Notes under the pieces: model-generated
What the model was told of the DNA's origin: nothing
What the model saw: the letters and a program-made list of their open reading frames with translations, nothing else
Databases searched by the model: none
Source of the DNA: Bacteroidota bacterium
GTDB taxonomy: Bacteria; Bacteroidota; JABWAT01
Direction of reading: 5' to 3'
DNA length: 64,000 nt
Assembly: GCA_013360915.1 (NCBI GenBank)
Contig: JABWAT010000001.1
Coordinates: forward strand, 594,981-658,980
In this document: positions 7,783 through 16,408 of the stretch, piece after piece
Layout: each line of letters begins with the position of its first letter
Position numbering within the stretch: position 1 is the first letter of the stretch
Program-made: the position numbers and the translations under genes

Positions 7783-7976
7783 TTGGATTACCCTTTTGTG
7801 TTTAATTTTTTGACTGTCCTGAAGACAGTTCCCTATTAAACAACTTCTGTGCCAATTTTATTTCCATGGAATATCGCGGATTATTTCGTGATGAAAAATG
7901 GAAAAAGATTCAATCTTCGCGTACTTCGATCATAATATAGACGAATAGAACCGCTTCCAACTGTCTACTATTCTGA
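7783..7976. other. Longest intergenic gap (194 nt)
   Basis: Lies between the lipoprotein start and the methyltransferase stop, so it should hold the lipoprotein promoter. A short hairpin (CTGTC-CTGAA-GACAG, 7811-7825) sits in the presumed lipoprotein leader and has no T-tract. I found no convincing TTG/TAnnTTTG pair here and no further ORF. Confidence 0.5.
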
Positions 7977-9143
7977 TCAGTGTTCTTTTCTGAATCCAGT
8001 CAAATAGAATCCATCGGCATCCACATGCGGAATGGACTCGAACCGGTAATCGGGCTGGTCGACCAAAGGAAGTCCGTGAAAGTCAATGGCCGCCTTGAAA
8101 GAGGTTGCAGAAAAGCCTGGTGATTCCTGAAGGAATTTCTGCCGGACTGATTCATTTTCTGACTGAAACACCGAGCACGTTGAATAAAACAGGAAACCAC
8201 CGGGTTTCACAAAAGCAGAATAGGTTTTGAGCAGGTCGAGCTGAACAACCGAGCTTCTGTCGATCTGTTCCCGGTTCATCCGGTAAATCAGATCCGGGTT
8301 CCGCCGGATGGTTCCTGATCCTGAGCAGGGGGCATCGACCCAGACCTGATCAAACAAACCAGCTTCCAATGATCCGGGATTGGTGATGAACCGAATGTTA
8401 CTGAACCGGTTTTTTCTTGCCCGTTGTCTTGAGTTAGCCGCCTCTCGTTCATTCACCGATAAAGCGGTGATCCATCCGCGGTTTCTCATTAATCCGGCCA
8501 GAGTCATGGTTTTTCCGCCTGAGCCGGAACAGGCATCCAGAACCTTAAAGGTGGGTTTTGGATTGACAAGCAGGGAGGCCAGCTGACCCGATAAATCCTG
8601 CACTTCGAAGCCACCTGCTTTAAACCAGGGTTCACCGAAATCTCTGATTTCTGATTCCCATACAAGTGCACCTGGAATGCCCTTAACCGGCTTGGTTCCG
8701 GGAGGAATGGGTTGGGCCGGATTGAGTTGCCTGAGAAACACTGGCCTTTGCTGAACCGACCGGTACAGAAAGGATGGACTGGTTACTGCCCCCGGTTGCC
8801 ACCAATCACTTTTATAAACCGGCGGCAAACCAAACTGACCGGGATCGTGAGGACCCATAATCGGGAGAGCAAGCAGACTGCCTGCGAGTTCTTCAAAGTC
8901 GGTGGTTTTCAGAATCCGGTTAATCTCGGGTAACGGAGGTTTCCCGGAAAAAATATCCAGGCCGCGCCTGGCAGCGGCCACAGGAAACAAACGGACCATC
9001 CGGTAGACTTCATCGGTAATGGCCCCCTTCTGGTCCACCGGTATGCGTCCCCGTTTAAATGTCTGATGAATCAGCCAGTCCAGCCGGTCGCCGGTTTTAA
9101 AAAATTCTGAGGTAATGGTCAGGCTAAGCGGATTTCTGGTCAT
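7977..9143 (-). CDS. NSUN/RsmB-type RNA m5C methyltransferase
   Basis: 388 residues of the NOL1/NOP2/Sun family, which methylates C5 of cytosine in rRNA or tRNA using S-adenosylmethionine. Visible motifs are VLDACSGSGGKTM (SAM-binding motif I), VDAPCSGSGTIRRNPD (with the release cysteine in the PCSGSG motif) and FYSTCSVFQSENE (the catalytic TC motif). The N-terminal 150 residues look like a RsmB-type helical RNA-binding region (KRGRIPVDQKGAITDEVYRM). It overlaps the upstream thioesterase gene by 20 nt and is the last gene of the long purF-led run. The exact target base cannot be read from the sequence. Confidence 0.88.
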   Translation of the reverse strand: MTRNPLSLTITSEFFKTGDRLDWLIHQTFKRGRIPVDQKGAITDEVYRMVRLFPVAAARRGLDIFSGKPPLPEINRILKTTDFEELAGSLLALPIMGPHDPGQFGLPPVYKSDWWQPGAVTSPSFLYRSVQQRPVFLRQLNPAQPIPPGTKPVKGIPGALVWESEIRDFGEPWFKAGGFEVQDLSGQLASLLVNPKPTFKVLDACSGSGGKTMTLAGLMRNRGWITALSVNEREAANSRQRARKNRFSNIRFITNPGSLEAGLFDQVWVDAPCSGSGTIRRNPDLIYRMNREQIDRSSVVQLDLLKTYSAFVKPGGFLFYSTCSVFQSENESVRQKFLQESPGFSATSFKAAIDFHGLPLVDQPDYRFESIPHVDADGFYLTGFRKEH

Positions 9144-9600
9144 GGGACTCCAGTTGAATATGAATTCTCGTTTTCATGACGGCAGCAATGACTCCGTCTT
9201 CCAGGACCATCCGGCTTTCATGCCAGACATCATACCGGCCGTCCCTGTCAAGGCCGGCAAAGGCATTTTCAAGGTCGGTTTCGGTTAAGCAATAGTGAAT
9301 GGTACAATCCGATCGGGCCGGAACACGATATCGGATGGAGGCTTCTTTCAACCACACCCTGACATGCCGGTTCCGGTGACGGATGGCCTGCCAGTACATG
9401 AGGGCAAGGACCGGATCGCCTGCACTGAAAAGACTTCCGCCAAAAACGGATCCCTGAAAATTTCGGTTCAGCAATGAATGGCGGATTTTAACCGTTGCGG
9501 TCATAAAATCATGCCCAATGGAAACGACACGGATCCGGTTGATTAAAAATGGAGGAAATCCATTCAGCAGCCATTTCAGCTGCCAGGGTCGGAGTTTCAT
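9124..9600 (-). CDS. Hotdog-fold thioesterase-like protein (DUF4442)
   Basis: 158 residues. GSVFGGSLFSAGDPVLALMYW matches the central hotdog helix of the DUF4442/PaaI-like group, in which a G-G-x-x-x-x-x-D segment lines the acyl-CoA site, and WLKEASIRYRVPARSDCTIHY matches the following strands. These proteins hydrolyse or bind acyl-CoA or acyl-ACP, but substrates are rarely known. It lies 19 nt after thyX and overlaps the methyltransferase gene, so it belongs to the same transcript. Confidence 0.78.
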   Translation of the reverse strand: MKLRPWQLKWLLNGFPPFLINRIRVVSIGHDFMTATVKIRHSLLNRNFQGSVFGGSLFSAGDPVLALMYWQAIRHRNRHVRVWLKEASIRYRVPARSDCTIHYCLTETDLENAFAGLDRDGRYDVWHESRMVLEDGVIAAVMKTRIHIQLESHDQKSA

Positions 9601-9619
9601 AAGGCCGATATCTGACCGG

Positions 9620-11155
9620 TCAGATCAGACGATGATAATCTTTCCTGTCCAGAGTCCAGACTCTGATTCCACAAAAGCGATCCCCTTCCGGACAGACGGG
9701 TCTGGTCTTACTGAGGATTCTTTGAGAACAGGGGGGTAATAAATAGTTTCCCAGACGAGGGTGTATATCCGAAATCTGTAATGCTTCATCCAGCGAGGCT
9801 CGCCAGATTTCTTCCTGGGCATTGTAGCACAACCGCATCTGATGTTTATGATGCAGATTCAAAAGATCTGCCGATTCGGTAAAACGGACCGAGACGGCAT
9901 TCGGCAACAAATAATCTGCAGCTTCCTGACTGGCACCAGCGCTGATCAGCGCGGCTCGTGCTGTCCATGCCAGGTCCATGGCTTCTTTGTACAGTTTTTC
10001 GGACGTTTGATCTTCAAGCACAATGGCAGGTGTGATATAATCCGGGTCATCCGTCAGATGGGTGGCCAGAATGGGCCTGGAACCTGGTGTCATCCGGTGC
10101 CGCTGATCCTGTGAATCGGCTGCATGACTGATTTTCTTCCGGAAAGTGTAATGGGCATGAACCATGGCCCGGGACACTTTTGAATGGGTGGTCAGATTCA
10201 GGTTTTCACCAAAAAGGGAATTCTTTGCCGGATTCATTACAAGGTCAATGGCATCATCATCGGAAAGGTAATCTGATGTGGCGCCATACACTTCCCTGAC
10301 CGAATCGGCAACGACGGCCTCGGCATTCTGGGTCCAGGAAACCAGTTTTGAAACCTTCCCTTCCAGAGAGGTATCGAAGGAACGGATAAAACCAGATCCA
10401 CCGGACCGTTTTGAATCGAGCAGATTCAGGTGCATGAATTCGGGGGTTTCTTCCGGCAGAAGCGGCTCCTGAATGATTTCTCCAAATTCAGGATCATGAT
10501 CCAGAAGCAGTCTTACCATGGCCTCGGTCAGGTCACGGGTTTCTGCCGGTGTATCAAACTGCCGGCAATATCTCCAGTAACGAAGCAGCGTGACTCCGCT
10601 GACCGTGTGATAGAGATAAGCAAACGTGGAAACCGGCAGGACGTAACGGGCAATTTCCTGTGTTTTTTTCTTAACATCCCGCTCTATCTTTTTCTCGTCC
10701 TTTTTACGCGCCGGGAAACGGTCCAGATAGGCACGGGTGGTTACGCCGGTCAGACTTTCATTGATCCGGTGATAGTAGTCCATCAGCCGGTCATGTGCCT
10801 TCAGATAAATGTCGAGTTGTGCGGCGTTCAGATCGGGAATATGAAACGTACCGGGTTTCACTTCAACATATCGCTGACTAACCTGTTCAGAGTTGTAAAA
10901 CGGATGGCTGTGAAGGAAACTCCAGATTGCATGACGGGATAAATCGGTGATGGCAAACTGGAAATAGGCATGCTGAAGGGTCGTATGATGACCGGCCTGA
11001 TAGGTGGAATGCGCAATATGAAAATGCTTTTCAGACACATCGCGGTCGGTTATGATACCCTTTGAAGAATAGCAGGTCCGGGCCGTGGCAATGGCATTCC
11101 GGAATGGCTGATCGAAGGATTTCATCAGACTGACTTTGGGAACCGTCCGGTGCAT
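9620..11155 (-). CDS. thyX: Double-length FAD-dependent thymidylate synthase
   Basis: 511 residues, about twice a standard ThyX. The enzyme makes dTMP from dUMP with methylene-tetrahydrofolate and FAD. Both halves show the ThyX pattern. Half 1 (about 1-210) has SRHAIWSFLHSHPFYNSEQVS and QRYVEV; its RHR motif is degenerate (LHSH) but its SQRY is kept. Half 2 (about 315-455) has DSQDQRHRMTPGSRP, with an intact RHR, and the closing RLCYNAQEEIWRA helix. A C-terminal tail has four cysteines (PPCSQR, then PVCPEGDRFCG, plus C443) that could bind metal. Long ThyX forms are known, for example in chlamydiae. It is coupled by a 1-nt overlap to the upstream ferredoxin. Confidence 0.88.
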   Translation of the reverse strand: MHRTVPKVSLMKSFDQPFRNAIATARTCYSSKGIITDRDVSEKHFHIAHSTYQAGHHTTLQHAYFQFAITDLSRHAIWSFLHSHPFYNSEQVSQRYVEVKPGTFHIPDLNAAQLDIYLKAHDRLMDYYHRINESLTGVTTRAYLDRFPARKKDEKKIERDVKKKTQEIARYVLPVSTFAYLYHTVSGVTLLRYWRYCRQFDTPAETRDLTEAMVRLLLDHDPEFGEIIQEPLLPEETPEFMHLNLLDSKRSGGSGFIRSFDTSLEGKVSKLVSWTQNAEAVVADSVREVYGATSDYLSDDDAIDLVMNPAKNSLFGENLNLTTHSKVSRAMVHAHYTFRKKISHAADSQDQRHRMTPGSRPILATHLTDDPDYITPAIVLEDQTSEKLYKEAMDLAWTARAALISAGASQEAADYLLPNAVSVRFTESADLLNLHHKHQMRLCYNAQEEIWRASLDEALQISDIHPRLGNYLLPPCSQRILSKTRPVCPEGDRFCGIRVWTLDRKDYHRLI

Positions 11156-11484
11156 CAGGCTTTCTCCGTATTCAGAAGCAAACGGGATACCACTTCACCG
11201 CCATCAATATGAGACACCATGATTTCCCTGATGTCATCAGCCGTGCGCGGTGCATACCAGACACCTTCAGGATAAATCACCATGCAGGGGCCTTGTTCGC
11301 AGTAATCGAGACAACCGGCTTTATTGGCTCTGATGATCCCTTTAAGGTCTCTGGCGGCAATCTCACTGCTGAGAGCAGCACGCAGATCGGGACTTCCCTT
11401 CTCTGCACAGGAGCCGCGCGGGTGTCCCGGTTCGCGCAGATTTTCACAAACAAAAATATGATGGCGGTACCCGGGAAGGGACAT
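11155..11484 (-). CDS. Thioredoxin-like [2Fe-2S] ferredoxin
   Basis: 109 residues. It starts MSLPGYRHHIFVCENLREPG and has four candidate cluster cysteines in the order typical of the thioredoxin-fold 2Fe-2S family: FVC and GSC near residues 13 and 26, then KAGCLDYCEQGPC near residue 60. The VIYPEGVWYAPRTADDI segment is also typical (YPEGVWY). It is a one-electron carrier. Its TGA overlaps the thyX ATG as TGATG, so the two proteins are made together. That suggests, but does not show, that it could reduce the flavin of ThyX. It lies 2 nt after the M28 peptidase gene. Confidence 0.88.
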   Translation of the reverse strand: MSLPGYRHHIFVCENLREPGHPRGSCAEKGSPDLRAALSSEIAARDLKGIIRANKAGCLDYCEQGPCMVIYPEGVWYAPRTADDIREIMVSHIDGGEVVSRLLLNTEKA

Positions 11485-11486
11485 GC

Positions 11487-13277
11487 TTAATTCCTTTTCT
11501 CGGGAGTAATAACCGACCGGATTTCCTCGCTGCCGCGCTTGTAAATCAGTTCAACCGTTCGGCCGGGTGTCAGTTCACTGAGGGCACGTGTATAGTCATA
11601 AATATCGGCCACTTCAAAAGGTCCTACTTTCAGAATCACATCGCCTGGTTTCAAGCCTGCTCTTTCTGCAGGAGAACCGGCATTCACCCCGGTGAGTTTT
11701 AAGCCTTTTTCTGTGCTTGCATAGTTTGGAATGGTTCCGAAATATACATTAAAGGCCATGGCACGTGAACTTTCGGGCCGGGCCATCTGAATGTAGGCAG
11801 GTCGTTCGGGTAAACCGGCAACGGTAAGCACCGTTTTAAGGGACAACTGAAGCAGGTTGGTCATGCCCTGATAGTTCAATGTTTCTGCATCATCGGTCGG
11901 ACGATGGTAATCAGAATGCAATCCCGTGTGGAAAAAGAGGACAGGAATTCCTTTGGAATAAAAGACGGAATGATCGCTGGGACCGTATCCTTCCGGCTTG
12001 TGAGTAAGCACCAGACCGGTTCCCGAATTGAGGGAGTCCAGCATAGATGAGAAACCAGGAGAAGTCCCCGTTCCATAAATCACCACCTGACCAAGGGAAT
12101 CGAGGCGGCCAATCATGTCGAAATTAAACATGGCCACCACCTGATTCAGCGGAACCGGAAAGGAATCAACCAGCGCCGTGCTTCCCAGCAATCCCAACTC
12201 TTCCCCACTGAATGCAGCTGCAATTATCGACCGTTTTGGCAGGTTTTTTCCGCCAGCAATGGCCTGAATCAGTTCAATCAGACCGGCCGTTCCAGATGCA
12301 TTGTCATCGGCCCCGTTGTGAATCTGAGGTTCCGGTCCACGATAAAGGGAGCCTTGCCCGCCCATGCCGAGGTGATCATAATGTGCACCAATCACCACGT
12401 ACTCATTTTTTAAAACCGGATCGGTCCCTTCAATCAGTCCAACCACATTGACAGCTGGTTTCTTCACCAAAACAGCTGAAACATTCACATCCAGCCGGAC
12501 TCCGGGCACAGATATGACTTTTCCCGGTTTGGAAGGGGTGATCTGTTTTTCAAGTGTTTCCAGACCTGGCTTTCCGGCGGTTTTCAGCCAGCTGTCTACC
12601 ACGGACCTTTTGATGTAAACCACCGGTATATCCACCATGGCACCACGGTCATAAACCGGTGCAGGTAACTGATCAGAGAGATTATCCGGGTTAAACGGAT
12701 TGACCACCAACAACGCTGCGGCACCTTTGGCATCTGCTGTTCTGGCCTTCACACGAACCGATGAGGATGAAGAGGAAGCAAACAGGGAATGCGGATTCGA
12801 TTTATCGGGATTTCCTGAAAAAACCACCACGGCTTTACCAGTAACCGGTTCACCGCCATATTCTGAATAGGATCCGTCGGGCAGATCGAGCCCGAAACCG
12901 GCAAAAGCCACTTCAAGATCACGCAGGGAAGCGGAACCGGAAAACGCAGCCGGCTGAAAATCGGCCGGTCTCAAAAGGGCTGTTCCGTTTGCAACCACCG
13001 CGGTGGAAGGTTTCATTTCCACACCTGATACAAATGGCCAGGACCTGAAATAACTGCCGGAATCGCCCAGAGGAACCAGGCCGGCCTCAGAGAAACGATC
13101 CGAAATCCAGGCAGCTGCTTCCTGAAGCTGATCGCTGCCGGTTGCCCGGCCCAGCAGAGAATCACTTGCAAGGAATCCGACCGATGTCTGCAGATCTGCC
13201 TCGGTTATTTCAGGATTGTATTTCATGCAGCCGGTAAAAAATCCGGCCAGTAAGATCAGGGAAAGGGCAGGTTTCAT
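11487..13277 (-). CDS. M28-family zinc aminopeptidase lipoprotein with PA and PDZ domains
   Basis: 596 residues. A lipobox (FFTGC, Cys17) marks it as a lipoprotein. A PA-type insert (roughly residues 120-240) precedes the M28 catalytic core, which shows VIGAHYDHLG, HNGADDNASGTAGL, AFSGEELGLLGS, NFDMIGRL and SDYHRPTDD, giving the H-D-E-D-H set expected to bind two zinc ions. A PDZ domain closes the protein (SPAERAGLKPGDVILKVG). It is probably an envelope-anchored peptidase releasing N-terminal residues. It overlaps the DUF4340 gene by 4 nt and so is coupled to the Gld-like ABC module. Confidence 0.92.
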   Translation of the reverse strand: MKPALSLILLAGFFTGCMKYNPEITEADLQTSVGFLASDSLLGRATGSDQLQEAAAWISDRFSEAGLVPLGDSGSYFRSWPFVSGVEMKPSTAVVANGTALLRPADFQPAAFSGSASLRDLEVAFAGFGLDLPDGSYSEYGGEPVTGKAVVVFSGNPDKSNPHSLFASSSSSSVRVKARTADAKGAAALLVVNPFNPDNLSDQLPAPVYDRGAMVDIPVVYIKRSVVDSWLKTAGKPGLETLEKQITPSKPGKVISVPGVRLDVNVSAVLVKKPAVNVVGLIEGTDPVLKNEYVVIGAHYDHLGMGGQGSLYRGPEPQIHNGADDNASGTAGLIELIQAIAGGKNLPKRSIIAAAFSGEELGLLGSTALVDSFPVPLNQVVAMFNFDMIGRLDSLGQVVIYGTGTSPGFSSMLDSLNSGTGLVLTHKPEGYGPSDHSVFYSKGIPVLFFHTGLHSDYHRPTDDAETLNYQGMTNLLQLSLKTVLTVAGLPERPAYIQMARPESSRAMAFNVYFGTIPNYASTEKGLKLTGVNAGSPAERAGLKPGDVILKVGPFEVADIYDYTRALSELTPGRTVELIYKRGSEEIRSVITPEKRN

Positions 13278-14173
13278 GGTTCAGTCCAATAAGATGCAGG
13301 TTTAATAAACCGATCAACCAGATAATCGTTCACGCTCAAAATTTTTGCTGATCCTTCCACCACCGCCGCGTACGATAACTGTTCGGGTATTTTGTAGAAA
13401 GAAACGGCTACCTGTCCGTCTGGGCCTGTTGCGGTCACTTTAACCGATTGCGGCCAGGTTGCCGGTATGGTGGTTACTGTATCCAGAATGGAAAAACCAT
13501 CTAATCTGGACAGATTCTGGCTGAAGGGCAGAAACACATCCTCCTTCACTTTTTTTCCAGACAGAAACCAGCCGGTTGAATCACGGTTAAAGGTAAGGCT
13601 TTCGCTGATTGATTCCACCCTGACTGCTGACAGGGTATTCACCTTCAGCCGGAAGATGGATTTATCACGGTAATCATTCACAGTTCCAATCAGATTGGAT
13701 ATCAGACCTGCCACCGACCAGACTTCCTGAACCGATTCGTTCTGAATAAATGTGGAAGCATAATCCGGGCCTGTCTTTCCGATCCTGAGTGAAGTGGTTT
13801 CATCCTGAGCGGTCAAGCGGATAGTTCCGGAAAGTGAATCGAGTCCGAACAAATGAAATTTGGCGGGATTTCTGCTGACCGGTGCCAGCAGTCGGGCCTC
13901 ACCAAACACGCGGAAAAAGGCATCGAGTTTATCCTGATCCACGCGGTCTATTACAGGAGAAACCAGGTTCCAGACGGAATCGGTCCGTTCAAGCCGGAAA
14001 GTTCCTTTGTCCGAGTTCATTTCAATGGCGGTCAGATCATTACGATCGGGTCCGACCAGATTTCCGGCTTCAAAAGTTCCGGATACCGGCCGTGTGAAAA
14101 ACCAGATCAATAATCCAATAAAAAGGATCAAGGCCCCAAAAAGCCCAAGAAAAAGCAAGGTCCGTTTGTTCAT
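13274..14173 (-). CDS. DUF4340 membrane-anchored protein
   Basis: About 299 residues. It starts MNKRTLLFLGLFGALILFIG, a single N-terminal membrane helix, followed by a beta-rich extracytoplasmic part with repeated patterns of the type VWNLVSPVIDRVDQDKLDAFF and GWFLSGKKV, typical of DUF4340. The ATG at 14173 is chosen because of the GGAG site 6 nt upstream; a longer in-frame start at 14230 overlaps the upstream gene and lacks one. DUF4340 genes very often follow GldG-like genes, as here, so it probably belongs to the same envelope complex. The function is unknown. Confidence 0.83.
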   Translation of the reverse strand: MNKRTLLFLGLFGALILFIGLLIWFFTRPVSGTFEAGNLVGPDRNDLTAIEMNSDKGTFRLERTDSVWNLVSPVIDRVDQDKLDAFFRVFGEARLLAPVSRNPAKFHLFGLDSLSGTIRLTAQDETTSLRIGKTGPDYASTFIQNESVQEVWSVAGLISNLIGTVNDYRDKSIFRLKVNTLSAVRVESISESLTFNRDSTGWFLSGKKVKEDVFLPFSQNLSRLDGFSILDTVTTIPATWPQSVKVTATGPDGQVAVSFYKIPEQLSYAAVVEGSAKILSVNDYLVDRFIKPASYWTEP

Positions 14174-14181
14174 GTTGCTCC

Positions 14182-15678
14182 TCAGGATTCTGCTAACCGT
14201 TTCCGTTGTCTCCAGCGCAAAACTCCCCATACCAGTACAAGAACCGGCGGAATCAGCAGATTGGAGTATTTCAGAATTTGTTTCAATGCCGGTGATAGTT
14301 CAGGAAGCGGAACCATGAAGTCCTTCTTCGATGGAATAGCCAGCAAGCCATCATCGGGAGAAATCCAGTAAATCACATTCAGGAAAAACGGAATGCTTGC
14401 ACCATTCTGAATGTACTGATCAGAGACAAATTCACCATCGGTCATCAGAAGCAACCGTCCGCTTTCAGGACCATTTCCAAACCGGCCTTCCAGAGTCACA
14501 GCCACGGGCAATTCCTTGTCGGTGAAGGAATCGGGCACATATTCCTGAAAAGGATCCAGATTATAGTACCCCTCGGTCCGCCGGGATTTTGAACTGGTTT
14601 TCAGCAGTTCCACCACGTTGAATGAATCGGCCACCGATGTCAGCGAAATTTCTGAGGCGAAAATCGGTGTCACCACGTTGACTCCTCTGGCCAACGGAGA
14701 ACCATCCGGAAAGGAGGAAATAACCGGCAACCAGGGAAATTCCACCTGATTGTTGATGGTAATAAAACCCAGATTCTGAGGAACACTGATCGAGGCACAT
14801 TGAAGGTCCTGTACCAGATTATCCGAAATGGTAACTCCATATCGTGCAAACAAGCTATCGAGTCCACTTTCGACCGGCTGAGCCGACTGCATTTGCGGAT
14901 TCACGCGGACACGGTCAAAAAACCAGGCCAGGCGGCCACCCCGGGCAAGGAACGCCTGAATCACCGAATCGGCCCGGGAAGACACTTTCGAAGAGGGAGT
15001 AAACAGAATCAGACTGCTTACCGAATCAGGCACCGGATTTTCAATGGAAAGGGTGGTTAGCTGGTACTGCTTCTCAAGATATTTCTGAAGCCCCTGTTTA
15101 TCACTCCAGCCAGGCATGCCGAAATCGGTGGAAGTTGCCAGCACCGGCAATTTTTTATTTACCATCCGGTTGATGGTGGTGGCCAGATCAAACTCAAAGT
15201 TATCGAGCTGCTGAAGAACAGGAAGGCTTTCGGACTGATTTTCATAAAGAACTACCAACCCCATGTAGGCTTTCTTTACTTCCATCCGCTCATTTTCGAA
15301 TACCTGTACCTGAAGTGCGGGTATCTGGTACTGCTCCGTTTCGGCCAGAAAGGTTTCATTTTCAGACGGATCAATCATCTGGAAATTGAGCATCCCATCC
15401 GACAGCGAACTTAATTCTTCCAGCTGATCCTGAATGTAGGTTCGGTTGGTTGAATAAGGGGCCGGCAGATTATCGGTAAAATAAACCTTGATCGTCACCA
15501 GATCATCCAGCCGGCTGATCATAGATTTGGTGGCGGGTGAAATGGTAAAGATTCCATTTCTGGTAAGATCCAGACGGAAAAATGCCAGAGAAGCGAGGAG
15601 ATTAACCAGCACCAGTCCGAGAATAATCAGGACGGCCGTCTGTACGGCAGTAAGGGATTTCAGAAGTTTGGTGATCAT
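14182..15678 (-). CDS. GldG-like ABC transporter auxiliary protein
   Basis: 498 residues. One N-terminal membrane helix (AVLIILGLVLVNLLASLAFF) is followed by LDLTRNGIFTISPATKSMI, the signature of the GldG/ABC_transp_aux family, then a large extracytoplasmic domain and a C-terminal helix (LLIPPVLVLVWGVLRWRQRKR). In Flavobacterium the GldA-GldF-GldG trio is needed for gliding, but related modules are widespread in non-gliding bacteria. It overlaps the permease gene by 4 nt. Calling this a gliding gene would go beyond the evidence. Confidence 0.85.
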   Translation of the reverse strand: MITKLLKSLTAVQTAVLIILGLVLVNLLASLAFFRLDLTRNGIFTISPATKSMISRLDDLVTIKVYFTDNLPAPYSTNRTYIQDQLEELSSLSDGMLNFQMIDPSENETFLAETEQYQIPALQVQVFENERMEVKKAYMGLVVLYENQSESLPVLQQLDNFEFDLATTINRMVNKKLPVLATSTDFGMPGWSDKQGLQKYLEKQYQLTTLSIENPVPDSVSSLILFTPSSKVSSRADSVIQAFLARGGRLAWFFDRVRVNPQMQSAQPVESGLDSLFARYGVTISDNLVQDLQCASISVPQNLGFITINNQVEFPWLPVISSFPDGSPLARGVNVVTPIFASEISLTSVADSFNVVELLKTSSKSRRTEGYYNLDPFQEYVPDSFTDKELPVAVTLEGRFGNGPESGRLLLMTDGEFVSDQYIQNGASIPFFLNVIYWISPDDGLLAIPSKKDFMVPLPELSPALKQILKYSNLLIPPVLVLVWGVLRWRQRKRLAES

Positions 15679-16388
15679 TTTTCCCTCCGGTGAGTCAGAA
15701 CCATCCAGGCCAGGGTCAGAAAGGTGGTTACCATGCTGATTGCATAGACGAGATCGCGTGTATCGACCACACCCCGCAAAATGCCCCGGATGTGATTATC
15801 GATGGAAAGAAAATCGGTGATCATCGCCAGCGGTTGCGGCAGGAACATTGAAAAATTACCGGCAATGTAAAACAAAAACGAAATAACAAAACCGGTGATG
15901 AAGGCAATGATCTGGTTATCGGTCAGGGTCGATGCAAAAATGCCGATGGATGCGTAGATGGAAGCGAGCAGAATCATTCCGAGATAGCCTCCTGCTACCG
16001 GACCCCAATCGAGCGGAGCCAGGGATGAGACCAGGACGACACAAAGCAGGGTCGGTGCCAGGAAAACAGCCACCACTGTTAAAGTAGCCAGAAACTTACC
16101 GGTGATAATTCCGGTGAGCGATACCGGCTTGGAAATCATCAGATCATAGGTGCCCGATCGCAGTTCATCCGCAAAAACCTTCATGGTCAGTGCCGGCACA
16201 AAAAACAGAAAGGCAAACGGGGTGACTTCAAAAAGGGTCCGCACCGTAGCGGCATTCTGAAGAAAAAAGGTGGAATTGAAAAACCATCCTACAAAGAGCA
16301 GGAAAATGATGGTGGCGATAAAGGCAACCGGTGTATTGAAATACAACCTGATTTCACGCCGGTATATTGCCAGCATGGCCGAATACAT
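15675..16388 (-). CDS. ABC-2 type permease, GldF-like
   Basis: 237 residues and six predicted helices. It begins IYRREIRLYFNTPVAFIATIIF, a typical ABC-2/GldF start, then FFVPALTMKVFADELRSGTYDL, TGIITGKFLA and two late helices (IGIFASTLTDNQIIAFITGF; FLSIDNHIRGILRGVVDTRDL). The R-S-G-T-x-E/D-x-L-x-S/T motif matches the coupling segment of GldF-type permeases. It forms the transport unit with the ATPase 20 nt upstream and the GldG-like protein that overlaps its stop. The substrate is unknown. Confidence 0.87.
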   Translation of the reverse strand: MYSAMLAIYRREIRLYFNTPVAFIATIIFLLFVGWFFNSTFFLQNAATVRTLFEVTPFAFLFFVPALTMKVFADELRSGTYDLMISKPVSLTGIITGKFLATLTVVAVFLAPTLLCVVLVSSLAPLDWGPVAGGYLGMILLASIYASIGIFASTLTDNQIIAFITGFVISFLFYIAGNFSMFLPQPLAMITDFLSIDNHIRGILRGVVDTRDLVYAISMVTTFLTLAWMVLTHRREK

Positions 16389-16408
16389 GGGTCCTCCGGA
16401 AAGTAGAA

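Noticed and set aside
7811-7825. Hairpin in the presumed lipoprotein leader as a regulatory RNA
   Set aside because: Only five base pairs and no conserved element recognised.
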